A DNA stretch of 46,239 nucleotides. Source: a virus. Below the pieces are notes generated by a model. It had not been told where the DNA came from, ran no database searches, and saw only the letters and a list, made by a program, of their open reading frames with translations. The position numbers and the translations under genes were made by a program. The DNA is taken from the IMG/VR virus record IMGVR_UViG_3300021376_000108, positions 1-46,239 of that record, one strand, 5' to 3'. Positions 1 to 7,956 of this stretch are shown here, piece after piece (positions within the stretch are counted from its first letter, which is position 1; every line of letters starts with the position of its first letter).

Positions 1-326
1 TCAAATTCTCTTATCACAAGATAATTCAGTGCTTCATACACAGGATATTGATACATCAGCCAGTAATGAAAACCTACCATGTCGGTTTTTTCCAACTCTG
101 CACCATACTGTTTTAATTTGGAATCTGTTTCTCTATCACGCCAATAATTATAGGCTCCTCTAATATCATCCACATATTCATCATGATTTTCTATGCCGTA
201 GTTCAATCTAATATGTGCGTGAGCCTTGCCAATGCCATAGTGAATATCTTTGGTGATGTCTTTTAATTGTTGTATATTCACATACGGGTCCATACAGATG
301 TATGGCTTACCATAAACACCTTTCAT
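1..326 (-). CDS. Hypothetical protein, N-terminal part (runs off left edge)
   Basis: Open minus-strand frame that starts at an ATG at 326 and continues past base 1, giving the first 108 residues. The start lies one base after the TAA stop of the upstream gene and has a G-rich stretch (GGGGGTAAC) directly before it, which can act as a variant Shine-Dalgarno sequence. The visible product is rich in Tyr, Asp and His and soluble in character, beginning MKGVYGKPYICMDPY. I do not recognise the family. It is the last visible gene of the oxygenase, kinase-like, oxygenase run and is probably co-transcribed with it. Its function is unknown. Confidence 0.75.
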   Translation of the reverse strand, partial: MKGVYGKPYICMDPYVNIQQLKDITKDIHYGIGKAHAHIRLNYGIENHDEYVDDIRGAYNYWRDRETDSKLKQYGAELEKTDMVGFHYWLMYQYPVYEALNYLVIREF

Positions 327-327
327 G

Positions 328-876
328 TTACCCCCACACGTTGAAAATATATTTGGGCACCAGTCCTGCATTGGATCCTGCATGCCATGCAGTGCGTCGG
401 GGCCATTTCCAAGTGCTGCCTGTTTCTTGATTGTACAAACAATCATCCTCCACAATGAGCACATGTCCTGGTGCTGGTGGACTAATATGACAATGAAATC
501 TTACTATTTCTTTTTTGTGTTCCAAAGTTTTTTCATCATCGGTGATATCCCAATGCCAAGGTGCCACATCACCTGGTTTTACTCTGCTGATCCAAGCATT
601 GATATAACTTTTCATACCCACCCATGCACAAAACTTTTCCACTATCTTTTTGTCAAAATTTGTGTTTGGTAAGTACATGTCCCAACTGGCATTGCCTCCT
701 TCATGTTTCATTTTGTATCCAGCTTCTCGCAAGGGTTTGGCTACTTCTTCTACCCCTGGCACAAGATGCCCCACATCATGTCTTGGTCCAATGTAAGCAC
801 CCTGTTGATTTTCAATGTCTCTTATCACATTGCTCCAATCTATTATGTTTTTGCAGTTGCCCACATACTCAAGCAT
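328..876 (-). CDS. Fe(II)/2-oxoglutarate oxygenase-like protein (aspartyl/asparaginyl hydroxylase type)
   Basis: A 182-residue protein with a double-stranded beta-helix (cupin) pattern. A candidate HxD metal motif is His108-Asp110 (PWHWDI), and a candidate distal His is His165 in WHAGSNAG, a layout typical of aspartyl/asparaginyl beta-hydroxylase-like enzymes. Such enzymes hydroxylate proteins or small molecules using Fe(II) and 2-oxoglutarate. The start at 876 has a strong Shine-Dalgarno sequence (AGGAGAT) about 9 bases upstream and overlaps the previous stop by 8 bases. A second, diverged oxygenase-like protein lies two genes upstream. The substrate is unknown; a role in modifying the product of the nearby radical SAM and glycosyltransferase genes is inferred only from position. 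Confidence 0.7.
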   Translation of the reverse strand: MLEYVGNCKNIIDWSNVIRDIENQQGAYIGPRHDVGHLVPGVEEVAKPLREAGYKMKHEGGNASWDMYLPNTNFDKKIVEKFCAWVGMKSYINAWISRVKPGDVAPWHWDITDDEKTLEHKKEIVRFHCHISPPAPGHVLIVEDDCLYNQETGSTWKWPRRTAWHAGSNAGLVPKYIFNVWG

Positions 877-1501
877 TTAAAAAATCTCCTGGCCATTCAC
901 CAATATTCATGTGTATAGTGTTGTCATATATTTTCCATATGTCATACGTGTCTCCTTGCAACGCTGTCTTGGATCTTGGATGTGTGTGATCAATCACAAC
1001 ACTTTCATACACAGATTTGTGAACATATCTGTCTTGTTCGGACGCAGTGGCATACCAATCCATACAATGCATGCAGTTTTTGTTGTCCAAATAGAATGTG
1101 TGTGGATAAATGTTAATTTTTCTTAGATTTTTATCGCAAATATCTTTAAGCACATTTTTTATTTGCTGTTGCCAGTTGGGAATTTCTTCTATCGCGCCTG
1201 TATGTATCATTTCGCTGACACTGCGATCATACCATTTAAAATCTATCAGTCTATTTTTTCTATCAATATCAATAATTTCTGGTGCATAACTTGTGCCACT
1301 CACCTTTACTATGTTGTTCACTTCGTCTTCAAAAAATCTTTGCCTTTCGCTGTCAGAGAGATTAGATGCAGCATATTGATTGGGATTGAAATTCATGCGG
1401 AAAATAGTTTTAGCAGGATTAATTAATGGTTCATAAATTAGATTGGCCACCATACGCATACCATTTTGCCATTTGTAAAAATTACTCCAGTATTCAATCA
1501 T
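869..1501 (-). CDS. Possible kinase-fold phage protein, catalytic loop degenerate
   Basis: A 210-residue protein. It has a weak protein-kinase-like order of motifs: a beta-strand pair near residues 28-42, an acidic helix (FFEDEVNNIV, near 56-65), a loop KINIYPHTFYLD near 128-139, and a short MDW where kinases carry DFG. In the loop the catalytic Asp position reads Asn and the metal-binding Asn position reads Thr. If the fold is right, it is either a pseudokinase or a divergent phosphotransferase. The start has a clear Shine-Dalgarno sequence (GAGGAT, spacing about 6). It overlaps both neighbours by exactly 8 bases and sits between the two oxygenase-like genes. The family assignment is speculative; the gene itself is secure. 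Confidence 0.5.
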   Translation of the reverse strand: MIEYWSNFYKWQNGMRMVANLIYEPLINPAKTIFRMNFNPNQYAASNLSDSERQRFFEDEVNNIVKVSGTSYAPEIIDIDRKNRLIDFKWYDRSVSEMIHTGAIEEIPNWQQQIKNVLKDICDKNLRKINIYPHTFYLDNKNCMHCMDWYATASEQDRYVHKSVYESVVIDHTHPRSKTALQGDTYDIWKIYDNTIHMNIGEWPGDFLNA

Positions 1502-2189
1502 GATCTATCCTCACTTTAAATCCGCAATTTTCGGAAATGTTATTTAATTCTGTCAAATATTCTTGTTCTAAATCCAGATGTATTTCTTCATCTGTGATAG
1601 CTTTAAAATTATTAATAATTTTTGCCTTATTTGCTTTGTTTAACCAGATAGAAAAAGTTTGATCAAAAAGATATCTCAAATTGTAAGGGCTATCAATGGC
1701 TCTAATTTTTATCTGGATTGGATTTTTTAATTGACTTTTATTGAGCAAACGTCTTACTACCAATTGGATTCTGTCTAAATAACCAAAATTTACAGCAGTG
1801 TGTATGCGTGATGTGTCCATGAGATAGCAACAGTTGTCCACCAATGTAGGATACATTTTGCCATGGGCTAGATCTATCAAATAACTGTGTTCACCCTGCA
1901 AATTGACATGATATCTGTCATCTATGTCTGCATGTGCTGTGTAATTGCAGCCAGGTTTGATCATCACCAGTCTTGCTTGACCCACAGGACCCAATTGTTC
2001 AAAAAAGGAAATTAAATTGGCATGTTGAAATGCCGGTTTTAGATGCCAAGGATCATAAAACCAATTTCCACTGGGTGAATTGATTTCGATTTTTTGCATT
2101 AAGTCCTCAGGATCTTCATCAAATTTGCAGTTTGTGATAGCTTTTAAGATATCAGCTGATGAAAATTTAATATCTATTTTTTGCAGCAT
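1494..2189 (-). CDS. Fe(II)/2-oxoglutarate oxygenase-like protein (aspartyl/asparaginyl hydroxylase family)
   Basis: A 231-residue protein starting at the ATG at 2189 (MLQKIDIKFSS). The frame is open further upstream, but that extension would run through the divergent intergenic region into the opposite-strand gene, so it is rejected. The pattern matches aspartyl/asparaginyl beta-hydroxylases: HAD at His86-Asp88 (YTAHADIDDRYH), a second His at 130 (SRIHTAVN), and Arg140 placed to bind 2-oxoglutarate (DRIQLVVR). Residues after about 150 form a charged C-terminal extension of unknown role. It is first in a four-gene minus-strand run and divergent from the plus-strand QueC-like gene. It overlaps the next gene by 8 bases (ATGATTGA). 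Confidence 0.75.
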   Translation of the reverse strand: MLQKIDIKFSSADILKAITNCKFDEDPEDLMQKIEINSPSGNWFYDPWHLKPAFQHANLISFFEQLGPVGQARLVMIKPGCNYTAHADIDDRYHVNLQGEHSYLIDLAHGKMYPTLVDNCCYLMDTSRIHTAVNFGYLDRIQLVVRRLLNKSQLKNPIQIKIRAIDSPYNLRYLFDQTFSIWLNKANKAKIINNFKAITDEEIHLDLEQEYLTELNNISENCGFKVRIDHD

Positions 2190-2229
2190 AATAGTAATTA
2201 TCGCAAAAAAAATGTGGTTATGAAAATCC

Positions 2230-2237
2230 GATAAATA
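2230..2237 (+). promoter_or_regulatory. Late-promoter-like octamer GATAAATA before the plus-strand block
   Basis: GATAAATA lies 13 bases before the ATG of the plus-strand PP-loop gene, in a 61-base divergent gap. It matches the NATAAATA late-promoter form of T4-like phages (T4 consensus TATAAATA). The spacing would give a short leader. In this AT-rich DNA a single octamer is weak evidence; repeated placement before other starts in the window is the main support. Confidence 0.4.
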
Positions 2238-2250
2238 CCTTGTCCATAAT

Positions 2251-3066
2251 ATGCCTAAATTTGAATTGATCAAAAAAATTTATCGTACAAGTGTGTTCAG
2301 CAAAATTTTGCATGAGCAGGACGGAGTAATACTTCCTTTTCAACTCAATTGGAAAAAAATTGGTATCAGCGTGAGCGGAGGAGCCGACAGTGCTCTAATG
2401 TCCTATCTCCTGTGCAATATCATTACTGAAAATAGATGCGAAACTGCAGTGCATATCATCACCAATGTGAGATGCTGGAAAACTCGACCTTGGCAGCAAC
2501 AAAACAGCATAGATGTATATAATTGGTTGCTGAAAAAATTCAAACACATACAGTTTTATCGTCATGAAAATTTTATAGCTCCTGACTTGGAGTGGGGTTC
2601 CAAAGGACCCAATATCGTGGATGAATATGGAAAATTAAAAAGCGGCAATCAAATTGAACTGCGAGCACACGCAGAATATGTGGCTCACACGCAGCAATTA
2701 GATGCTTGGTATTGCGGGGTTACTAAAAACCCTGATAAAGAATTTGATGGAAGACTGGTGGATCGAGATGTTGTCATAGACGCAGACTTAGATATTACAC
2801 TGGATCGTCTGATCAAAGCACACATGGGCGGCTATGCTTGTCACCCATTCACATATGTGCAGAAGGACTGGATAGTTGCCCAATATAAAAAATTAGGCAT
2901 TATGGACCTATTCGATCTTACTCGCAGTTGTGAAGGTGACAAAGAAACTCATCCCAAAGTCTTTGGTGACTTGGATTACAGGACCTACAAGCCTGGGCTG
3001 CCCGTGCCAGTGTGTGGAGAATGTTTTTGGTGTAAAGAAAGAAATTGGGGGTTAAACAATGCGTGA
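2251..3066 (+). CDS. QueC-like PP-loop ATPase with C-terminal four-Cys zinc site
   Basis: A 271-residue protein. The PP-loop ATP-binding motif is SGGADS at residues 42-47, preceded by a hydrophobic strand (KKIGISV). The C-terminus carries Cys227, Cys255, Cys258 and Cys261 (CGECFWCKER), resembling the zinc site of QueC (7-cyano-7-deazaguanine synthase), which adenylates a carboxylate and converts it to a nitrile via an amide. The gap between the first and second Cys (28) is wider than the spacing I recall for QueC. No queD, queE, folE or DNA transglycosylase gene is seen here, so queuosine or deazaguanine DNA synthesis is not supported by this window. Sugar amidotransferases of the WbpG/PseA type are another PP-loop family found in glycan clusters and are a reasonable alternative. 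It is first in a three-gene plus-strand block with two radical SAM genes and overlaps the next gene by 8 bases. Confidence 0.7.
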   Translation: MPKFELIKKIYRTSVFSKILHEQDGVILPFQLNWKKIGISVSGGADSALMSYLLCNIITENRCETAVHIITNVRCWKTRPWQQQNSIDVYNWLLKKFKHIQFYRHENFIAPDLEWGSKGPNIVDEYGKLKSGNQIELRAHAEYVAHTQQLDAWYCGVTKNPDKEFDGRLVDRDVVIDADLDITLDRLIKAHMGGYACHPFTYVQKDWIVAQYKKLGIMDLFDLTRSCEGDKETHPKVFGDLDYRTYKPGLPVPVCGECFWCKERNWGLNNA

Positions 3067-4477
3067 TCACAGTGAATATTGGATGAATGAGGAAGATTCA
3101 CAACTGGGCAAATGGCAGAGAGAAATAGAATCTGTCACAGGCACATCTACCTACTGTATATTGCCTTGGATACACTTTGCCACCAGACCCAATGGTGACA
3201 TGCGACTGTGTTGTTCAGCCAATGCCAGTGGTGCCGGATCAGATCACACAGTGGGTATTATTAAACGAGAAGATGGCAAGCCTGCCAATTTTGGAGTGGA
3301 CACTCCTATGAGTGCTTGGAATAATGACTACATGAAAAGTGTGAGAACCACCATGTTAAAAGGTCAAATACCTGCCAGTTGCACCAAGTGTTTTGCTGAA
3401 GAAAGTGTGGGAGTGGTCAGCAAAAGGATTTGGGAGACTGGCACTTGGCACCGTGATGGGGTTGATGTGCCTGAATTGATACGACAGACTAAAGCAGATG
3501 GCACAGTGCCTGAAAAATTGTTGTATCTGGACCTGCGTTTAGGTCACACCTGCAATATCAAATGTGTGATGTGTTCACCACATGACAGCAGCAAGTGGGT
3601 ACAAGATTGGCAACAACTGATGCCACAACTGCAGAATAAAGAAGTTAAAGATCAAATTCAGTGGGATAGAAAGGAATTCAATAATTTTTGGCATGAAAAA
3701 GATACCTTCTGGCAAGAAATGTACAAACAAATACCCAATCTGAAACAAGTGTATTTTGCCGGTGGTGAACCTCTTATGATCAAAGAACATAAAACATTCA
3801 TAGAAGAAATTGTTCGTCAAGGATATCAGGATACTATATTGTTGCGTTACAATTCTAATGGCATACTGGTGGATGAAGATTTAATCAAATTATGGAGTAA
3901 ATTTAAAAAAGTAAAATTTGCTGTGAGCATGGATGCCACTCATCAGCGTGATGAATACATACGTTTTCCCACTCAATGGAGTACTGTGGAAAAGAATTTA
4001 CATATGTTGGACAATACTCCTGACAACATTCAAGTGAGTTTGGCCACTGCCATACAAATTTTTAATATCAAACATCTTCCAGATTTTATGAAATGGAAAA
4101 TTAAGAGTGGTTTTAAAAAATTAAACGTAGGCACTGTGCCTGGCGGAGTACAAATGGGTGGTGGATTAGTCAACATGCATTTATTGTACATACCAACTTT
4201 TTTAAGCATACAAATATTGCCACAAGAAGACAAAAAACAAATAAGAGCACTGTTTATGGATTTTAAAGATTGGTTGTGGCACAATTATAGACAGGACGAT
4301 GATTTTTGGAAAATAAATCCTTATGGTTGGAGACGTTGGGAGGCAGTGTTGGATCATATGGACTCACAGGATCATTCTAGATTGTTGCCTGGTTTCAAAG
4401 ATTACGTGAATAAATTAGATGCTATTAGAGGAATTTCTGCAGTGCATACCTTTCCTGAACTGGCACATTTGTTATGA
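3059..4477 (+). CDS. Radical SAM enzyme with N-terminal twitch-type Cys domain
   Basis: A 472-residue protein. The N-terminal domain has Cys33 (CILPWIHFA), Cys51/52 (LCCSA), Cys108 and Cys111 (CTKC), a twitch/SPASM-like set likely to bind an auxiliary iron-sulfur cluster. The radical SAM CxxxCxxC motif is Cys165/169/172 (CNIKCVMC), followed by an AGGEPL segment and YNSNG. This arrangement matches the N-terminal twitch radical SAM proteins found in bacteria and phages. It generates a 5'-deoxyadenosyl radical; the substrate is unknown. A relative with the same layout lies at 7949-9220 on the other strand. The start has GGGGG six to seven bases upstream, overlaps the PP-loop gene by 8 bases, and the stop overlaps the next start as ATGA. 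Confidence 0.88.
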   Translation: MRDHSEYWMNEEDSQLGKWQREIESVTGTSTYCILPWIHFATRPNGDMRLCCSANASGAGSDHTVGIIKREDGKPANFGVDTPMSAWNNDYMKSVRTTMLKGQIPASCTKCFAEESVGVVSKRIWETGTWHRDGVDVPELIRQTKADGTVPEKLLYLDLRLGHTCNIKCVMCSPHDSSKWVQDWQQLMPQLQNKEVKDQIQWDRKEFNNFWHEKDTFWQEMYKQIPNLKQVYFAGGEPLMIKEHKTFIEEIVRQGYQDTILLRYNSNGILVDEDLIKLWSKFKKVKFAVSMDATHQRDEYIRFPTQWSTVEKNLHMLDNTPDNIQVSLATAIQIFNIKHLPDFMKWKIKSGFKKLNVGTVPGGVQMGGGLVNMHLLYIPTFLSIQILPQEDKKQIRALFMDFKDWLWHNYRQDDDFWKINPYGWRRWEAVLDHMDSQDHSRLLPGFKDYVNKLDAIRGISAVHTFPELAHLL

Positions 4478-5433
4478 TAACTCAAGTTTACAATCCGCAA
4501 CGTAAAGACGTCTTACGTTTGGAATTTATGATAGGTAATACCTGCAATTATAAGTGTTGGTATTGTTTTGAAGGATCACATGAAGGCACGCACAGGTGGA
4601 CTAATGACTTGGATCAACTGGTGATAAATTTTGTTCATTTGTTTGATAGATACAGAGCGATAGGCAAACGCAAACTAGAACTGCACATAGTGGGAGGAGA
4701 ACCCACTTTGTGGCCTCAGTTGGGAGAATTCATAGAAAAAATACGCAAACAAATTCCGTCACATATTTCTATCAGCAGCAACGGCAGTAGAACACTGAGA
4801 TGGTGGGAACAATATGCACATGTGTTTGATAAAATTTTATTGAGTTGTCATCATCAACAAGTGCAAGTGCAAGATTTTATCAAAGTGGCTGACATGTGCC
4901 ATAAAAAAGGACGCAGTCCCACTGTGATGATGTTGATGGACCCTACTGCTTGGCAAAAATGTTTAGATTTAATTGAAACTTTAAAAACCAGTCGTTACAA
5001 ATGGTTTATAGTGGCCATGGAGGTCATGCATAAGACTATCAAATTCACTGACGAACAAAAAAAATTTGTTGCTGACCCAATTAAACGTATGCCTAATCTT
5101 TGGACAATCTTTCGTCAATCTAAACACATGAAAGGTTCGCCCAAAGTTAAATTTGAAGATGGCTCCATTAAATCTGTGAATAGAAACTGGATTGTGCTGA
5201 ACAAACAGAACAATTTTTATGGCTGGATGTGCAACATTGGAGTGGATAGCATGATGATAGATCCTGCTGGCGTGATCACAGCAGCTTGTAGAACAAAATT
5301 ATTTGAACAGTACAACATATATGATACTGATTTCACAAAAAAATTCAATCCTAATATTAAGCCAAAAATTTGTGACAAAAAAAATTCCTGCATGTGCCAA
5401 CCTGAAAGTTTGTTAGACAAATATAGAATTTAA
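4474..5433 (+). CDS. Radical SAM enzyme with C-terminal SPASM-like Cys motif (family B)
   Basis: A 319-residue protein with the radical SAM motif at Cys24/28/31 (CNYKCWYC), a VGGEPT strand and a SSNGSRT strand. The C-terminus has Cys253 (GWMCNIG), Cys272, Cys300, Cys306 and Cys308, probably ligands of one or more extra iron-sulfur clusters. Three minus-strand genes (6074-7054, 7036-7956, 10793-11794) share this C-terminal pattern and the N-terminal LG-N-x-CNYxC signature, so this is one paralogous family. The start overlaps the preceding stop as ATGA, which suggests translational coupling. It is convergent with the SGNH hydrolase gene, and the two stop codons overlap, so there is no room for a terminator. 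The substrate is unknown. Confidence 0.88.
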   Translation: MITQVYNPQRKDVLRLEFMIGNTCNYKCWYCFEGSHEGTHRWTNDLDQLVINFVHLFDRYRAIGKRKLELHIVGGEPTLWPQLGEFIEKIRKQIPSHISISSNGSRTLRWWEQYAHVFDKILLSCHHQQVQVQDFIKVADMCHKKGRSPTVMMLMDPTAWQKCLDLIETLKTSRYKWFIVAMEVMHKTIKFTDEQKKFVADPIKRMPNLWTIFRQSKHMKGSPKVKFEDGSIKSVNRNWIVLNKQNNFYGWMCNIGVDSMMIDPAGVITAACRTKLFEQYNIYDTDFTKKFNPNIKPKICDKKNSCMCQPESLLDKYRI

Positions 5434-6110
5434 TCTTTAAAGGCGTTCAGAGCTAATTTCAACACCCAGCGATCACCTTCTGGACCCATATGATTGGTGA
5501 TAAAAAGGGATGGTATATGTTTGAAAAATGTTTTATCCAGCAACTGACGAAATTTATCAGTATTACAACTGATGTAATACAATGTAGTATCCACTTGAGT
5601 GCCATGAGTCCATTGGTATAATATTTTTATGTCTTTCAGTTCTGCTTTGTGCCATTCTTCTATCTGTGGTTGTCCAAAACTGTAAAAATGAATTATCTTT
5701 CCTTTCACATTTTTTAAAAATTCATTATCCAGCCAATAGGCCACTGCTTGGAACTCCAAATCTTCTTTTTCATAATCTTGTAGATGCTCAATATACATCT
5801 GTGCAGCTTTATGTCTGCCGTTATTCTCATTAAAAGATGAGCCGTGATTGAAATCACCCTTAGGATGATATATCCTATGTGTTTCGGTCCAGCAGAATAC
5901 TGTGTAATCTAAATTTTTGTATCTATCGAAGTTTTTTGTGTAGTCTATCACTGTGGTCCAATAGCTGGAACCCCCCACTCCTGTGTGCACAATTTTACTG
6001 TCGAGATGATCTGCCAGTTGTCCCATCCAATTGTGTTTTTCGGCCCTGGCACAAAAACTGTCTCCAAAAAATCCTATCTGCTTTTGGGCACTTGCACGTC
6101 CGCGATACAT
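5430..6110 (-). CDS. SGNH/GDSL-like hydrolase
   Basis: A 226-residue protein. Block I is FFGDSF with Ser18 as the likely nucleophile. A block II-like glycine is in GVGGSSYW (about 44-51). A candidate catalytic His is His207 in NHMGPEGD, although the Asp usually three residues before it is not visible. SGNH enzymes remove or transfer acyl groups, often acetyl, on carbohydrates. I chose the ATG at 6110 because AGGAGAG stands six bases upstream. An in-frame ATG at 6129-6131 has no ribosome site and would deepen the overlap with the upstream radical SAM gene. It is the last gene of the main minus-strand run. O-acyl editing of a glycan would fit the neighbours but is inferred. Confidence 0.7.
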   Translation of the reverse strand: MYRGRASAQKQIGFFGDSFCARAEKHNWMGQLADHLDSKIVHTGVGGSSYWTTVIDYTKNFDRYKNLDYTVFCWTETHRIYHPKGDFNHGSSFNENNGRHKAAQMYIEHLQDYEKEDLEFQAVAYWLDNEFLKNVKGKIIHFYSFGQPQIEEWHKAELKDIKILYQWTHGTQVDTTLYYISCNTDKFRQLLDKTFFKHIPSLFITNHMGPEGDRWVLKLALNAFKD

Positions 6111-7054
6111 ACGCAACTCTCCTGTGTACATTTGGTTGGTTTGTTGGGAAATATAATATCGTCATCATCTATCCTCTTGCCAACAAAATTTTTGTAATTC
6201 ATATAACAACCTGCTCCTAATTTAAGTGTCTGATCATAATTTATGTAGATACGATTAACTCCTATCCAGCATTGATAACCCCTCCAGTCAACTATGCGAT
6301 TGGTTACTGCCCAGTAAGCGTCAAATGACTGCTCCCCTTGATCCGTAACTGCTATCATGCTGCGATCTACATCAGCATTTTCTCCGTCTAATCTCTTCTG
6401 CTCTCGCACTGGTTTGTTGAAAATTATTTTTTGCTCATCGGTGTAGCTGTACAATTGTCTTAGACTGGAGATATCAGTCTCCCAAGTGTGAAACAGAGGT
6501 TTGGCCTGTATGCCCCATTCCTTTCTGCGACTGAGTTTTAACATATCGATGATTGCTAAACATTTTTCAAATAGTGTGGGCATCATCATCACGTGGCATG
6601 TGACCTCTACTCCCATGTCTGTTAGCATATCACACACAGCTGATATGTGACTGCCATCTGCATATTCAGGGTGAATGCTGAAGTGTGCAGCAAAAAAATT
6701 TTTGCCATATGTGCGCCAATAGTCCTTACTGGCTGCAGCATTACTGGCCACTATCACTATGCTATTTTTTTTTGAATTGATGTATTGGCACAGTGTGATG
6801 AAATCACCATACATCAATGGTTCTCCACCACCGAATTTCCATATGTAATTTTTTATGCCAATTTGTGAATAGTGTGTGATGACCTTGTCTACAAATTTCA
6901 TAGCTGATTCTATATTAGCCCATGCATGGCTGCCGCTGCGCAGTTCATCTATACAATAAGAGCATTTATAATTGCACGTGTTGCCTAGCAACCATTCTAT
7001 CTCTAACACGTCATTAAATAACTTGTGCTTGTAATCTATGCTGTGTATCTGCAT
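6074..7054 (-). CDS. Radical SAM enzyme with C-terminal SPASM-like Cys motif (family B)
   Basis: A 326-residue protein from the ATG at 7054, which has a GAGA ribosome-site-like stretch upstream. The longer open frame to 7111 lies inside the preceding gene and is not needed. The radical SAM motif is Cys27/31/34 (CNYKCSYC). The GGEP motif appears as FGGGEPL and the next conserved strand as VASNAAAS. C-terminal Cys are at 262, 283, 309, 314 and 316, the same spacing class as its three paralogues. It overlaps the upstream gene by 19 bases and the SGNH gene by 37. It acts in the cytoplasm with S-adenosylmethionine and an iron-sulfur cluster; the substrate is unknown. Confidence 0.87.
   Translation of the reverse strand: MQIHSIDYKHKLFNDVLEIEWLLGNTCNYKCSYCIDELRSGSHAWANIESAMKFVDKVITHYSQIGIKNYIWKFGGGEPLMYGDFITLCQYINSKKNSIVIVASNAAASKDYWRTYGKNFFAAHFSIHPEYADGSHISAVCDMLTDMGVEVTCHVMMMPTLFEKCLAIIDMLKLSRRKEWGIQAKPLFHTWETDISSLRQLYSYTDEQKIIFNKPVREQKRLDGENADVDRSMIAVTDQGEQSFDAYWAVTNRIVDWRGYQCWIGVNRIYINYDQTLKLGAGCYMNYKNFVGKRIDDDDIIFPNKPTKCTQESCVCIADVQVPKSR
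6117..6123 (-). promoter_or_regulatory. Ribosome binding site AGGAGAG that fixes the SGNH hydrolase start
   Basis: AGGAGAG ends six bases before the ATG at 6110, inside the end of the upstream radical SAM gene. It decides between two in-frame start codons 21 bases apart: the upstream ATG (6129-6131) has no such site. Confidence 0.7.
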
Positions 7055-7956
7055 ATTTTCTCTTTGGTTATGTTTATGTCTGCAGCACAAGTACACCAAT
7101 CTCTTGTGCACACTATGAACTCTGTTGGCAAAATGAAAGTGTTATTGTAGATGTTGCCCAAACTGCCTCCCACTCTACAAGTGGCCCTATGCACTTCACC
7201 ATCCCAATTGATCATGAGACTTTCCACACCCGCTTGACACTGCCATCCTTTGAAATGATTGATTTTTTCTATCAACAAGTCATTCACATTGCACTGCCTG
7301 CTGCCATCTATGATGGTATTTTTTGGTGGAGTATGATTTTCTTTGTCCAAAAATTTTCTCTCTGCTTTGCTGTATTTCTCCATGTCCACAAAATTATCGT
7401 GACTTTCGGTCCAGCGTATGGGTCTCAAAGCATATCTGATACCGATTCCCTTCAGTTGGGCACACACTGTTTTAACGTCATTAAGACGCCCCGGCAACAT
7501 CATCAAGTGTACTAGAACATTTTTGTTGTTGCTGCCCTTATACGCCTTTATAATTGAATCTAATACACGTTTATAATTGTATTCTAAATGCACACTGAAC
7601 ACCATGTGATCCACGTATTCACTCAGTAATTTTTGGTAATATTCTGCAGTTCTGGTGCCATTGGAGGTGATGTTGATCCAACTAACTTTTGGTCTAATGT
7701 GCTGCAATAATTCCACAAGATTTGGATGCACACAGGGTTCTCCTCCAGTGAAACTGATGCGTAATTTTTTGTTAGTTATTAATGTTGTCAGTTTGTCAGC
7801 AGTGTTTTTCAACACTGTGATATCCTGATGTTCACTGTGATTGTCATGTATCTCAGTGGGACAATATGAGCAGTCATAATTGCATCTTTTGCCCAAATTC
7901 CATTCAATTTTCACAGCCTGTTTGTAATGAGGATAAAGATTTTCTACTTTATACAT
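7036..7956 (-). CDS. Radical SAM/SPASM-like enzyme (family B)
   Basis: A 306-residue protein from the ATG at 7956, which overlaps the previous stop by 8 bases. A TTG nine bases further upstream is also in frame but less likely. The radical SAM motif is Cys25/29/32 (CNYDCSYC), with FTGGEP and TSNGTRT strands. C-terminal Cys are at 240 (GWQCQAG), 260, 283, 288 and 290. It is the closest in layout to a standard radical SAM/SPASM enzyme among the four paralogues. SPASM-type proteins modify peptides, sugars or other small molecules using extra iron-sulfur clusters. No peptide substrate gene is seen nearby. Confidence 0.88.
   Translation of the reverse strand: MYKVENLYPHYKQAVKIEWNLGKRCNYDCSYCPTEIHDNHSEHQDITVLKNTADKLTTLITNKKLRISFTGGEPCVHPNLVELLQHIRPKVSWINITSNGTRTAEYYQKLLSEYVDHMVFSVHLEYNYKRVLDSIIKAYKGSNNKNVLVHLMMLPGRLNDVKTVCAQLKGIGIRYALRPIRWTESHDNFVDMEKYSKAERKFLDKENHTPPKNTIIDGSRQCNVNDLLIEKINHFKGWQCQAGVESLMINWDGEVHRATCRVGGSLGNIYNNTFILPTEFIVCTRDWCTCAADINITKEKICRYTA

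Noticed and set aside
2190-2273. Upstream extension of the oxygenase frame (28 more residues)
   Set aside because: It would run through the divergent gap and into the start of the opposite-strand PP-loop gene, and the domain begins right after the ATG at 2189.
2251-3066. Deazaguanine DNA modification system
   Set aside because: Only a QueC-like gene is present; no partner biosynthesis or transglycosylase gene occurs in the window.
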